Assembly: GCA_001689485.1 (NCBI GenBank)
Contig: LUJQ01000062.1
Location: 23,130-87,129 of the forward strand
Length of the DNA: 64,000 nucleotides
Source of the DNA: Bacteroidales bacterium M6
GTDB taxonomy: Bacteria; Bacteroidota; Bacteroidia; Bacteroidales; Muribaculaceae
Direction: 5' to 3'
Shown: one piece after another, positions 16,167 to 26,621 of the stretch
Numbering within the stretch: position 1 is the stretch's first letter
How the letters are laid out: each line of letters starts with the position of its first letter
The notes under the pieces: generated by a model
Databases searched by the model: none
Told to the model about the DNA's origin: nothing
The model's input: the letters and a program-made list of their open reading frames with translations, nothing else
Translations under genes and position numbers: made by a program

Positions 16167-18128
16167 ATGAATAACGGATTTTTCAGGGTGGCAGCCGTGG
16201 TGCCGCGTGTAATGTTGGCCGACCCGGTTGCCAATGCCAAGGATATAACAGAGGTTTTTGCCCGGTTGGAAAGTGCCGGTGTTGATTTGGCTGTTTTTCC
16301 GGAACTTAGCGTGACGGGCTACAGCTGTGGCGACTTGTTTCATTCGTCGTTGCTTCTTGACGCTGCCGGGAAGGCTTTATCGGAAATCGCGGCAGCCACT
16401 GCCGGTAAGCGTCTGACGGCCATCGTGGGATGTCCAGTGCGGGTTGGCAGCGGGTTGTACAATTGCGGTGTGGCGGTTGCCGGGGGGAAGATTTTGGCGG
16501 TGGTGCCTAAAACATATCTTCCTAATTATAACGAATTTTACGAAAAACGTCTGTGGGCATCTGGTGCCGGGGTGACAGGTTCCGCTTTCGGGGCTCCGTT
16601 CGGCACCCGTATCCTGATTGATGTTGCAGGCGTCAAAGTCGGCATAGAGGTCTGTGAGGATTTGTGGACTACGGTTCCCCCTTCGAGCCATGCCTCGCTG
16701 GCAGGTGCGCAGGTGATTGCAAACCTGTCGGCTTCGGATGATATAATCGGCAAATACGCCTATCTGCGTTCGTTGATTGCACAGCAATCGGCAAGATGTA
16801 TATGCGGGTATGTCTATGCTTCGGCGGGATTCGGCGAGTCGTCAACCGACCTTGTGTTCGACGGCAAGGCCATAGTGGCTGAAAACGGTTCCATTCTCAA
16901 GGCTGGGGAGCGTTGGGAGGTAACGCCCCGTCATGTTGTCTGCGACATAGATATAGAGGCTTTAAACCGCGACAGGATGCATATAGGTTCGTTTGACGAC
17001 TGTTCGAGAATCGAAGGAGCCGGTGACGAACGTGGGATGTATCGTGTGGTGTGTGCCCCAATTCCTGCCTCGTCAACCGAAAGCCCTTGTGCCGATAGGT
17101 GTACTGATGAGGCTTCTTTGCTGCGAAGCGTTAACCCCAGGCCGTTTGTCCCGGTTGATGATAAGGATATAGATGCTCGTTGTGAGGAAATTGTCAACAT
17201 ACAGGTTGCCGGTCTTGCACGCAGGCTGGAGGCTACAGGTTGCCGTACTTTGGTGATAGGGATTTCGGGCGGCTTGGATTCCACTCTGGCTTTATTGGTG
17301 GCGGCAAAAGCATTCGACCGGCTCGGGCTGCCACGGAAGGGGATTGTAGGGGTGACTATGCCCGGTTTCGGAACTACCGGCCGCACCCATTCCAATGCGT
17401 TGACCCTTATGGAGGGGCTTGGGGTGACGATTCGTGAGATTCCTATTGCCGCAGCGGTGACGCAGCATTTTGCCGATATAGGCCATGACCCGGCCAGTCA
17501 TGATGTTACTTATGAAAATTCTCAGGCACGTGAGCGCACGCAGATATTGATGGATCTGGCCAATAAGGAAGGGGGGATGGTGCTTGGCACAGGCGACCTT
17601 TCTGAGCTTGCCCTGGGCTGGGCGACCTATAACGGTGACCATATGTCGATGTATGGGGTGAACGCCTCTGTGCCAAAGACCCTTGTAAAATATCTTGTGC
17701 GATGGTTTGCCATGCGCTCTGACGATTCGGCTACTGCCGCAGCGCTTCACGACATTATCGACACCCCGATTTCTCCCGAATTGATTCCGGCTGACGAACA
17801 AGGGAATATCACGCAGAAAACCGAAGACCTGGTAGGCCCTTATGAACTGCATGATTTTTTCCTTTACTACACTCTCCGTTACGGTTTTTCGCCGCGCCGC
17901 ATATATCTGCTTGCACGGCATGCATTCAAGGGCATGTTTACCAATGAAGTGATTCTGCATTGGTTACGTGTGTTTTTCCGTCGTTTTTTCAACCAGCAGT
18001 TTAAGCGCTCGTGCCTGCCCGACGGCCCGAAGGTAGGTTCTGTGTGTCTTTCCCCGCGTGGCGACTGGCGCATGCCCTCCGATGCCACCTCCGCCCTTTG
18101 GCTCCGTGAAATTGATTCGTTGACATAA
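16167..18128 (+). CDS. nadE: Glutamine-dependent NAD(+) synthetase
   Basis: This 653-residue two-domain enzyme makes NAD from deamido-NAD, ATP and glutamine. The N-terminal nitrilase-type glutaminase has the triad E46 (FPELSVTGYS), K115 (VVPKTYLPN) and C163 (GIEVCEDLW). The C-terminal synthetase has the ATP-pyrophosphatase loop ISGGLDSTLAL (366-376) and LGTGDLSELALGW. Length fits the long glutamine-dependent class. The frame extends upstream to a TTG at 16152; the ATG at 16167 is preferred. A -7-like TACTTTCG lies at 16119-16126. It is divergent from rpmB. Confidence 0.96.
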   Translation: MNNGFFRVAAVVPRVMLADPVANAKDITEVFARLESAGVDLAVFPELSVTGYSCGDLFHSSLLLDAAGKALSEIAAATAGKRLTAIVGCPVRVGSGLYNCGVAVAGGKILAVVPKTYLPNYNEFYEKRLWASGAGVTGSAFGAPFGTRILIDVAGVKVGIEVCEDLWTTVPPSSHASLAGAQVIANLSASDDIIGKYAYLRSLIAQQSARCICGYVYASAGFGESSTDLVFDGKAIVAENGSILKAGERWEVTPRHVVCDIDIEALNRDRMHIGSFDDCSRIEGAGDERGMYRVVCAPIPASSTESPCADRCTDEASLLRSVNPRPFVPVDDKDIDARCEEIVNIQVAGLARRLEATGCRTLVIGISGGLDSTLALLVAAKAFDRLGLPRKGIVGVTMPGFGTTGRTHSNALTLMEGLGVTIREIPIAAAVTQHFADIGHDPASHDVTYENSQARERTQILMDLANKEGGMVLGTGDLSELALGWATYNGDHMSMYGVNASVPKTLVKYLVRWFAMRSDDSATAAALHDIIDTPISPELIPADEQGNITQKTEDLVGPYELHDFFLYYTLRYGFSPRRIYLLARHAFKGMFTNEVILHWLRVFFRRFFNQQFKRSCLPDGPKVGSVCLSPRGDWRMPSDATSALWLREIDSLT

Positions 18129-18151
18129 GGCGGCAGTTGGATTTTGAGGAA

Positions 18152-18208
18152 GTAAAATAAAATATCGGCGGCAAATCCCAGGGATTTGCCGCCGATATTT
18201 TATTTTAC
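18152..18208. terminator. Perfect 28-bp hairpin between nadE and a barrel gene
   Basis: Arms 18152-18179 and 18181-18208 are exact complements with a single central base, so the real loop is the innermost few bases. The core is GGCGGCAAATCCC and the outer arms are A/T-only. It sits between convergent genes and should terminate both. Confidence 0.75.
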
Positions 18209-18230
18209 CCACAGTAAGTGGCGCTTTTGT

Positions 18231-18851
18231 TTAGAAGAAATATGTTGCCCGGATTGTCCAGTAGCGCTCACGTGCGGAGAAATCCTGGAGTTTCACGGCT
18301 TTCAGCGCATAGGTCATTCCCCATACATGTGCAGCCTGAATCTGCCAGCGCTTGTATAGTTCGACGCCGAGACCGGCCTGCACCCCGATTGAGCCTCCGG
18401 CATATTCCATAGCATTGAGCTTGTTATGTGCCACTGTGAAATTGAAAACCGGGCCTCCGAATGCGAATGGTGCAACATATTCCTCTACACCGTTCATGCG
18501 TGTCCATTTAAACCGCAGGTTTACGGGTATCGAAAGAGTGTGCAGATAGCTGCGCTCTTTTCCATAGCCGTCAACAGCCCATATCTTTTTTTCGCCGAGA
18601 TGCAGTGTAGCCCCCTGCATCGAATACATGGCCCCTATGTCGATGCCGAACCCAATGCCGGGAAACATCATCTCGCCTTGAACGCCGAGAGTGGGGCCTA
18701 TGGCTTTGTCAACACGCATGATGTCCTGTTTGAAAATCAGGTTGGTGAAATCTACTCCCGCAGTGGGACCCCAGCGGAATTCCCCGCGTGCGGCAAACGC
18801 AGCCACAGCGGCTATTATTGCTACGGCAAAAAGCCTGATGTTATTTTTCAT
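18231..18851 (-). CDS. Outer-membrane beta-barrel protein, PorT-like
   Basis: This 206-residue barrel protein has the signal peptide MKNNIRLFAVAIIAAVAAFAA and strand-like blocks (FRWGPTAGVDFTNL, VNLRFKWTR, VQAGLGVELYKRWQI). Its last strand, RYWTIRATYFF, ends in aromatic residues. GIGFGIDIGAMYSMQGATL is typical of the Bacteroidota PorT-family group. The start at 18851 gives the signal peptide; the frame extends to 18902 without merit. A consensus promoter lies directly upstream. The function is not predictable. Confidence 0.82.
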   Translation of the reverse strand: MKNNIRLFAVAIIAAVAAFAARGEFRWGPTAGVDFTNLIFKQDIMRVDKAIGPTLGVQGEMMFPGIGFGIDIGAMYSMQGATLHLGEKKIWAVDGYGKERSYLHTLSIPVNLRFKWTRMNGVEEYVAPFAFGGPVFNFTVAHNKLNAMEYAGGSIGVQAGLGVELYKRWQIQAAHVWGMTYALKAVKLQDFSARERYWTIRATYFF

Positions 18852-18878
18852 TTGCACTTTGTTGACAATTCTTTCGGG

Positions 18879-18911
18879 CAAAGGTATGGATAAATGAGCC
18901 AATCGGCCAAA
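18879..18911 (-). promoter_or_regulatory. Promoter of the barrel gene at 18231-18851
   Basis: TTTG (18911-18908), 21 bases and TACCTTTG (18886-18879) are on the minus strand, about 28 bases before the ATG. Confidence 0.75.
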
Positions 18912-18929
18912 ATTGGCTTTTAAAAAGAG

Positions 18930-20291
18930 TTAACATGCGGTGAGCCTTTCCGCTGCTTCTGCAGGGGTCAAGGTGAGCTGTTCGCCGGTCAGCATGTTCT
19001 TAAGAGCCATTTTGCCTTCTGCCATCTCGCTTTCGCCGACCATTGCCACAAACGGGACTCCGGTTGCATTGGCATAGGCCATCTGCTTTTTCATCTTGGC
19101 AGGGTCGGGATATATTTCGGCTGCTACTCCTGCGGCTCTGAGCTGTTTCATCATCTTCATCGATGCGGCAGCCTCGGCATCGCCGAAATTCACGAACATC
19201 ACCTGGGTCGAGGTGCGTGCCTCGGCAGGGTATAGGTCGAGGGCATTGAGCACATCGTAGATTCGGTCGGCGCCGAACGATATCCCCACTCCCGACAGGC
19301 CGGGCATCCCGAACACCCCGGTGAGGTTGTCGTAGCGGCCTCCGCCGGTAATGCTTCCGATTTCCACATCCTTGGCCTTCACTTCGATAATCGTGCCGGT
19401 GTAGTAGTTGAGGCCGCGTGCCAGCGACACGTCCAGGTCAAGTTCCGCATCCAGCCCCAGCGCTTCTACGCCGGCGGTTACCGTGCGCAGTTCCTGCACT
19501 CCGAGAGTCCCGGTTTCCGATGAGGCGAGGAGTGTTTCAAGTTGGGTCAGGCGTTGGCCGAGAGTCCCCGATATACGGAGTATTGGCTGTAAGGCATCTA
19601 CAGCCTGTTGCGTCAGACCTCGTTCCAATAATTCGGCATTTACGTTATCGATGCCGATTTTGTCGATTTTGTCGATTGCAACTGTTATGTCGATGATTTT
19701 TTCCGGGGCGCCTATAAGTTCCGCAATCCCGGCAAGTACCTTGCGGTTGTTGAGCTTCAGGATGATGCGGATTTGCAGGCGGCGGAACACCTCGTCAATC
19801 AACTGTAGCAGTTCGATTTCGTTGAGCAGTGAATCAGAACCCACCACATCGGCATCGCACTGGTAAAATTCGCGGTAACGCCCTTTTTGCGGACGGTCGG
19901 CACGCCATACCGGCTGAATCTGGTAGCGTTTGAACGGCATCTGCAACTCGTTGCGGTGTTGCACCACGAAGCGTGCGAAAGGCACCGTAAGGTCGTAGCG
20001 CAAGCCTTTTTCGCAGAGCTGCGGGGCCAGGCGCGCGCAGTTGCCGTCCTTTATGAGTCCGGGGTCGGCTCCGCGTAGGAAATCGCCTGAGTTCAGTATT
20101 TTGAAGAGAAGTTTGTCACCCTCCTCGCCATATTTCCCCATCAGTGTGGAGAGGTTCTCCATGGCAGGGGTTTCTATGGGGTTGTAGCCGAACAATCCGA
20201 ACACGTCGCGGATTGTTCCGAAAATATAGTTGCGTTTCGCCATTTCGGCAGGAGAGAAGTCGCGGGTTCCTTTGGGTATGGAGGGTTTCAT
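18930..20291 (-). CDS. hisS: Histidine--tRNA ligase
   Basis: This 453-residue class II synthetase has the N-terminal KGTRDFSP, motif 2 QPVWRADRPQKGRYREFYQC, the histidine-binding signature LARGLNYYTGTI and a C-terminal anticodon-binding domain (about 360-453; VMFVNFGDAEAAASMKMMKQ). It lies 28 bases downstream of typA on the same strand and is probably co-transcribed with it. Confidence 0.96.
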   Translation of the reverse strand: MKPSIPKGTRDFSPAEMAKRNYIFGTIRDVFGLFGYNPIETPAMENLSTLMGKYGEEGDKLLFKILNSGDFLRGADPGLIKDGNCARLAPQLCEKGLRYDLTVPFARFVVQHRNELQMPFKRYQIQPVWRADRPQKGRYREFYQCDADVVGSDSLLNEIELLQLIDEVFRRLQIRIILKLNNRKVLAGIAELIGAPEKIIDITVAIDKIDKIGIDNVNAELLERGLTQQAVDALQPILRISGTLGQRLTQLETLLASSETGTLGVQELRTVTAGVEALGLDAELDLDVSLARGLNYYTGTIIEVKAKDVEIGSITGGGRYDNLTGVFGMPGLSGVGISFGADRIYDVLNALDLYPAEARTSTQVMFVNFGDAEAAASMKMMKQLRAAGVAAEIYPDPAKMKKQMAYANATGVPFVAMVGESEMAEGKMALKNMLTGEQLTLTPAEAAERLTAC

Positions 20292-20319
20292 GGGGAAGGA
20301 GAAGTTAGCTTCTTGTCAG

Positions 20320-22116
<1,797 letters not shown>

Positions 22117-22148
22117 TTGTAATCTAAAACTTTTTACCTTTCAGCCTG

Positions 22149-22156
22149 CAAAGTTA
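22149..22156 (-). promoter_or_regulatory. typA -7 box
   Basis: TAACTTTG on the minus strand is a match to TAnnTTTG. No clear TTTG occurs at the -33 distance. Confidence 0.5.
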
Positions 22157-22256
22157 GCAAATATTTGTGGAACACCGCTTATTGCAGCCTTCTAAATCGG
22201 GCGAAATGAGTTTATAGGGTTTGCAGGGTGGCTTCGGGGCTCGGCGTGGGTGAAAA

Positions 22257-22297
22257 ATGAGAGCCGGAATCCGTTATTTCGAATTTCCGGCTCTCGC
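22257..22297 (-). terminator. Hairpin downstream of the cobamide locus
   Basis: GAGAGCCGGAA and TTCCGGCTCTC form an 11-bp stem with a loop of about 15 bases, between the last gene of the cobamide locus (stop at 22361) and the typA promoter. The T tract on the minus side (TCATTTTTC) supports termination of the locus. Confidence 0.6.
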
Positions 22298-22360
22298 GAT
22301 TAAAGACCCAAACTATTTCAGATGGGTAAGGCTTTTGAGACCTTACTTACATTCGAAAAT

Positions 22361-25000
22361 TCATAATTTGATTTTCCGCACGCTGTTGCCACGGCGCAGA
22401 ATGTAGATGCCGGGAGCCATGTTGGCGCTGTCGAGGTTGCAGCCGAGGCAGATTCCCTGCATGTTATACCAGAAGGTGTTGCCGGCGGCATCGGCATCGG
22501 CCGACACGTTGTTTACGCCGGAACTTTTCTTGAAAAAGCGGATGCTGCGTGTGAATGTGCGGCTGTAGTTGGTGACATTGAACGACACTGTTTCGTCGAC
22601 CTGTGTCATGTTTTCGAAATTATATGACATTGTGTTGTCGATGGTGTTCATCGTCACATGACCTTCGGCGGCCGAAAGGTTGCCGAAGGTTACGTCTGTG
22701 GTTTCAGGCTGGTCGCAGAAGTTGTCGAGATAGACCATGGAGCCTTTTTCGCCTGCCTTGAAAATTTGCGATGAGGTGAGTGTGCCGGCAAAGTTCTCTT
22801 CGGTTATTTCAATTTCTGAAATAAGCTGCTCAAGTTCCGGCACGGCTTCTACAGTAACCTCGATGGTGGCTTTAAGCTCGGGATCGATTCCTGACACAAC
22901 TGTCAGTGTGGTCACACCCGGGGCAAGGGCTTTGAAGAGAGAGTTGGTGATTGTTCCAACGGTGGGATCGGAGTTTTCCCAGGTATAGGTGTCGTAGATA
23001 AAGCGGTTGGCGGTGGTCTGGTTCACCGTTTCTTCCACAGTGGTTTCCGATTCGACGTTGATATAGATTGTTTCACCTTCTATGCAGGTTGTCTTGGAGT
23101 TGTCGAGACCGGAGGCATTGCCTTCAAGGTCTACCACAACACGTCCGAGCTTCACCACCTGAATGTCGAATTCATCGGGGATAGCCTTGTCTGTGCCTTG
23201 GTACGAGATGCGCACTTTGCCCAGTGCTTTGGCGGTGAAAAGCCCGTTGCTGTCGATGGTGCCGACATTTTCGTCGTCGACTGTCCATACCGGCTCTATG
23301 CCTTCGGTTACGGGGCGCCCGTTGCAGAACACCAGGCCCTCGAACAGGCATGTGTGTCCTTCAGGAACCTGCAGTTGCGTGATGCCTGCATAATTGAGGT
23401 ATATGTCGGCGGGTTCGTAATTCTCGTCGGGGATTGTCATAACCACCTGTCCCGGTTCGGTTGATGCCTCTCCGAGCCATCCGGCATTTTCCCAAAGGGC
23501 GCAGTAAACGCGCACAAAATCAATCTGGTCAAGTTCCACATGGTTTCCATCCTTGTCAACGGCCCATGAAATGTCGAATCCGTCCTGTGGCATCTCCTCG
23601 CCCGACTCATAGGCTATTTTCTGGTTATATGGATCGGTGATGGCGGAGGGATCGAGTTTGGAACCCCAGTTGTCGCAGTATCCGAATGCCGGGCCACGGT
23701 AATATTCGATAAACGAGGGGCTGCGTTTGTCGAGCACGCCCTTGATAAGGTGGCCTGTGAATGTGATCTGGTCGCGTGAGGCCGCCTGGTAGTTCTGGGG
23801 GAGGGGATAGTAGGGCTGCTGGTGGAATTGATTGGTCAGCACGGCTCCGTCAAAACCTTTGTCGGTGGTGAAGGGCACCGTGTAGCGCTTCTGATAACCG
23901 GGGTTGTAATATGTCATGTTGATGTTGCGGTATGTGCTCGACAGCCAATAGTCGGATCCGGCAAGTTCATACCATTCCCCGTCGTCGGGAATGCCGTTGC
24001 CGTTGAGGTCTTTCATCACTTGCACCGCACCGGCTTCCGACCACCAGCTGCTGCGCCGGCCTGCGTTGAGGGGGTTGCCCGAGATCTGGAAGTCGATTCC
24101 GTAGGGGTTGCGCGGGTCGTTTTTGATTGGTGCGTCGAATCCATAGACGATATAGCCGCCGAATGAACCGAGACTGGCAACGAAGCCGTTTTTGCGTTCA
24201 AGAGCCACCTGTGCATTGGTTATGGATGCCGTGGTGGTGTTGACAAACTGTCCCGGAGCAGGGAGCAGGTCGATAATGCGTGTGGCCCAAAGGTTGTGGT
24301 GCATGTTCACGCTGACAACTGCTGCGGAAGTGGTTTGCCCGAGGGGGTGGACTATTTCATAGCTGATGGCATCTTTCGTGAAATCGGCCACATCATCGGC
24401 CGGTGTGTAGTTTATGACAGGATACTCACCTTCGCCAGTCAGAATCTCGGCAGTGCCGTGTGCGGGCTGTGAGAGCAGATTTATCCTGCAGTTTTTCATC
24501 TCTTCGGCACGTGTGGGGTAGTTCCAGAACTGGCAGTTCGACAGCACGTCGATTTCGGTCGGTGCAAGATTGTTTATGTCGATTGTGACTTCAAGCGGCG
24601 TTTTCGGGCGGATGAAAGCTACATCAACGGTGAAGGTGTTGCTGGTGGTCTGTTCCTGATAGGTGAGGGCTACGGTGATTTCGGCAATGCCGGCCTTCTG
24701 TTGTTTCAGGGTGTAGCGTATGTAGCCGTTCTCGTTCCGCACGTGGTAGTCGGCTTCCACCACTTCGGGGTTTGAAGATTTTACATCTACCTCTACCCCC
24801 TGGGGAACAATATCCTTGAAGGGATCGATCTCTTCGGGCACGGTGAACAGCTGGGATACGGAGAGAAAGAATTCGTAGTCGCGATCCCATGCCGTTTTCT
24901 TGAAATCATCGGGATTAATTGGCTTGGCCTCGAAATTTCCGGCAAAGACCGAGGCAGTGGCGATGAGCACCGCCACTAATGAAAATAAAAGTTTTTTCAT
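22361..25000 (-). CDS. T9SS-sorted surface protein of the cobamide locus with PAPGQ and Ig-like domains
   Basis: This 879-residue secreted protein has a signal peptide (MKKLLFSLVAVLIATASVFA). An all-beta N-terminal half is followed by a large domain at about 240-530 opening with LLPAPGQFVN. That domain contains SLGSFGGYIVYGFD, the acidic loop DLNGNGIPDDGEWYEL (calcium-site-like) and IDFVRVYCALWENAGWLGEA. Bacterial Ig-like repeats follow (VWTVDDENVGTIDSNGLFTA; TWENSDPTVGTIT). The C-terminus, MAPGIYILRRGNSVRKIKL, is a T9SS type A sorting tail. The same PAPGQ domain occurs in the locus lipoprotein at 26622-27809. It is the last gene of the btu cluster, and a role in cobamide capture is inferred from position. 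Confidence 0.75.
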   Translation of the reverse strand: MKKLLFSLVAVLIATASVFAGNFEAKPINPDDFKKTAWDRDYEFFLSVSQLFTVPEEIDPFKDIVPQGVEVDVKSSNPEVVEADYHVRNENGYIRYTLKQQKAGIAEITVALTYQEQTTSNTFTVDVAFIRPKTPLEVTIDINNLAPTEIDVLSNCQFWNYPTRAEEMKNCRINLLSQPAHGTAEILTGEGEYPVINYTPADDVADFTKDAISYEIVHPLGQTTSAAVVSVNMHHNLWATRIIDLLPAPGQFVNTTTASITNAQVALERKNGFVASLGSFGGYIVYGFDAPIKNDPRNPYGIDFQISGNPLNAGRRSSWWSEAGAVQVMKDLNGNGIPDDGEWYELAGSDYWLSSTYRNINMTYYNPGYQKRYTVPFTTDKGFDGAVLTNQFHQQPYYPLPQNYQAASRDQITFTGHLIKGVLDKRSPSFIEYYRGPAFGYCDNWGSKLDPSAITDPYNQKIAYESGEEMPQDGFDISWAVDKDGNHVELDQIDFVRVYCALWENAGWLGEASTEPGQVVMTIPDENYEPADIYLNYAGITQLQVPEGHTCLFEGLVFCNGRPVTEGIEPVWTVDDENVGTIDSNGLFTAKALGKVRISYQGTDKAIPDEFDIQVVKLGRVVVDLEGNASGLDNSKTTCIEGETIYINVESETTVEETVNQTTANRFIYDTYTWENSDPTVGTITNSLFKALAPGVTTLTVVSGIDPELKATIEVTVEAVPELEQLISEIEITEENFAGTLTSSQIFKAGEKGSMVYLDNFCDQPETTDVTFGNLSAAEGHVTMNTIDNTMSYNFENMTQVDETVSFNVTNYSRTFTRSIRFFKKSSGVNNVSADADAAGNTFWYNMQGICLGCNLDSANMAPGIYILRRGNSVRKIKL

Positions 25001-25044
25001 GTTAATTTGTTGGTTAAAAGAGTTTTATGTGAATTGAAAAAGTG

Positions 25045-26577
25045 CTATGTGAAAATGCATCTAACCGACCGGTTGCCTATGCGCAGGATATAGATGCCTG
25101 CGGGGAGGTTTGGCGAGAAAATAACTTCGTTTTCGGCAATGGTGAAGCGTTCGACACATCGCCCTGAAACATCATAAATCGCACCCTGTGCACCCTGCAT
25201 GTCGGTTATTTTCAGTCGGTTTTTACCGATTGATTCGATTCTGCCTGTGCCCACGTGGGTTATGTTGACCACAGAGCTGTTGCCGGCGCTTTCGGGGAAT
25301 ACCGGGAGCGAGGGGAACCAATAGTTCGAAATCATGGGATAATCTTTTATTATCGAGCCTTCGGAGCTATAGCGGCGCAGCAGGTAGGTTTCGTTGATAA
25401 AATCTTTATAAAGCGACACATAGATTTCGTCGGTGGAAGGGTGCACGCGCATGGAGCAGCCGTAGATGCCCCATTCCCCCTGTGTCTTATCCATGGTGTC
25501 GACCAGCAGTGTGCCTTTTCGGGTGGAGGTGTTGAATTTGAAAAGTTTGGAGCCTCCGAACCAGCGGGTGGCTCCCCCTTTCCAATACAGACAGTCGGTG
25601 ACGGCAGAGGAGCAGAAGGCATCGGGAGTCCACGCATACCATGAGGAGTGTGGGCCTGCCATGTCGCCGGGGAGCTCAATCACTTCGGTCGACAGATCGT
25701 TAGGGTCAACGTGTATGAGTGCCGGATAACTCACGCCGGAGCCGGAAATATCCTCGGCCACACTGACCCACAGCGAGCCGTCGCGTGCGGCAACTACCGA
25801 TCCGATTCCCGGGCCGATTTCGTCGATGGTGGTTTCTCCGGCTTCGATTTTTGCGGTCTGCTCGGCATCGGGGTTCCACGCTCCGGCCAGATGGAGCGTG
25901 GTGGCAATGGGGATGGTGTGGGTGACGGCATCCTGCGAGGGGTCGATCACGAGCAATCCTTTGCTCTGGTGTGCGGCAAACACGTGTCCGGCTGTAGCTG
26001 TCATCGAGCCGCTTTGCCCGTGGTAGAGTGCTCCCGAAGGGTTTGTCACAGGCTTGTCGCCATCGCCTCCGGCAAATGGGTTTTCGGTGCCTTTGACGCG
26101 GCCGGTAATTTCAGCCTGTTGAAGATCGAGAATCCAAACGCCGTTGCTCGACGATATGTAGCCTTTTTGTGCATCAACGCCCACAAATCCGCGCCCGTCG
26201 CATTGTGCGCCTGTGGGGTCGATCAGTTCAATCTGCTTGATTATTTTCATTGTGGCGGCATCGGCAATAGTGATGCGTCCGCCGGTTATGTCTGCCCCCG
26301 GATCCTTGGCCTGTTTGGCGATAAGGTAGAACCGGCCTTGAAAAATGGCTCCGAACTGGTTGGTGGCACCAAGTTCCATCCCCTCGTTTTCGTGTTGGAT
26401 CACACGGTATGTCCAATAGTCGCCGTCGGGATTATCGGGGTCTAAGTGGTTGAGGGTGGAGTTGTTGTGCCCGTACCAGTCCTCGTTGACAATAAACACC
26501 CCCTTGGTATAGTCGGGTGATGATGCCGCTGCGGAAAGGGTTACAAAGCCCAGCAACGAGAAAATGGCCTTTCTCAT
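25045..26577 (-). CDS. DUF5074-like beta-propeller protein with T9SS tail
   Basis: This 510-residue exported protein has a short signal peptide (MRKAIFSLLGFVTLSAAA). Propeller-like repeats fill about 20-430: VFIVNEDWYGHNNSTLNHLD, YISSSNGVWILDLQQAEITG, LLVIDPSQDAVTHTI and GSLWVSVAED. The opening FIVNEDWYGHNNSTL parallels the BtuG opening YLLNEGNMGSNKCTL. The C-terminal residues (AIYDVSGRCVERF, then LPAGIYILRIGNRSVRCIF) form a T9SS type A sorting tail in place of a lipid anchor. It lies 44 bases before the 22361-25000 gene and 44 bases after the lipoprotein gene, so one operon is likely. I infer a second, T9SS-delivered cobamide or corrinoid binder. Confidence 0.78.
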   Translation of the reverse strand: MRKAIFSLLGFVTLSAAASSPDYTKGVFIVNEDWYGHNNSTLNHLDPDNPDGDYWTYRVIQHENEGMELGATNQFGAIFQGRFYLIAKQAKDPGADITGGRITIADAATMKIIKQIELIDPTGAQCDGRGFVGVDAQKGYISSSNGVWILDLQQAEITGRVKGTENPFAGGDGDKPVTNPSGALYHGQSGSMTATAGHVFAAHQSKGLLVIDPSQDAVTHTIPIATTLHLAGAWNPDAEQTAKIEAGETTIDEIGPGIGSVVAARDGSLWVSVAEDISGSGVSYPALIHVDPNDLSTEVIELPGDMAGPHSSWYAWTPDAFCSSAVTDCLYWKGGATRWFGGSKLFKFNTSTRKGTLLVDTMDKTQGEWGIYGCSMRVHPSTDEIYVSLYKDFINETYLLRRYSSEGSIIKDYPMISNYWFPSLPVFPESAGNSSVVNITHVGTGRIESIGKNRLKITDMQGAQGAIYDVSGRCVERFTIAENEVIFSPNLPAGIYILRIGNRSVRCIFT

Positions 26578-26621
26578 CGTAAATGAAAATAATAAGGGTT
26601 AATATGTTGGTTAGCTGATTT

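Noticed and set aside
25648..26445. 265-codon plus-strand frame over the propeller gene
   Set aside because: Shadow of the minus-strand T9SS propeller gene with no homology features.
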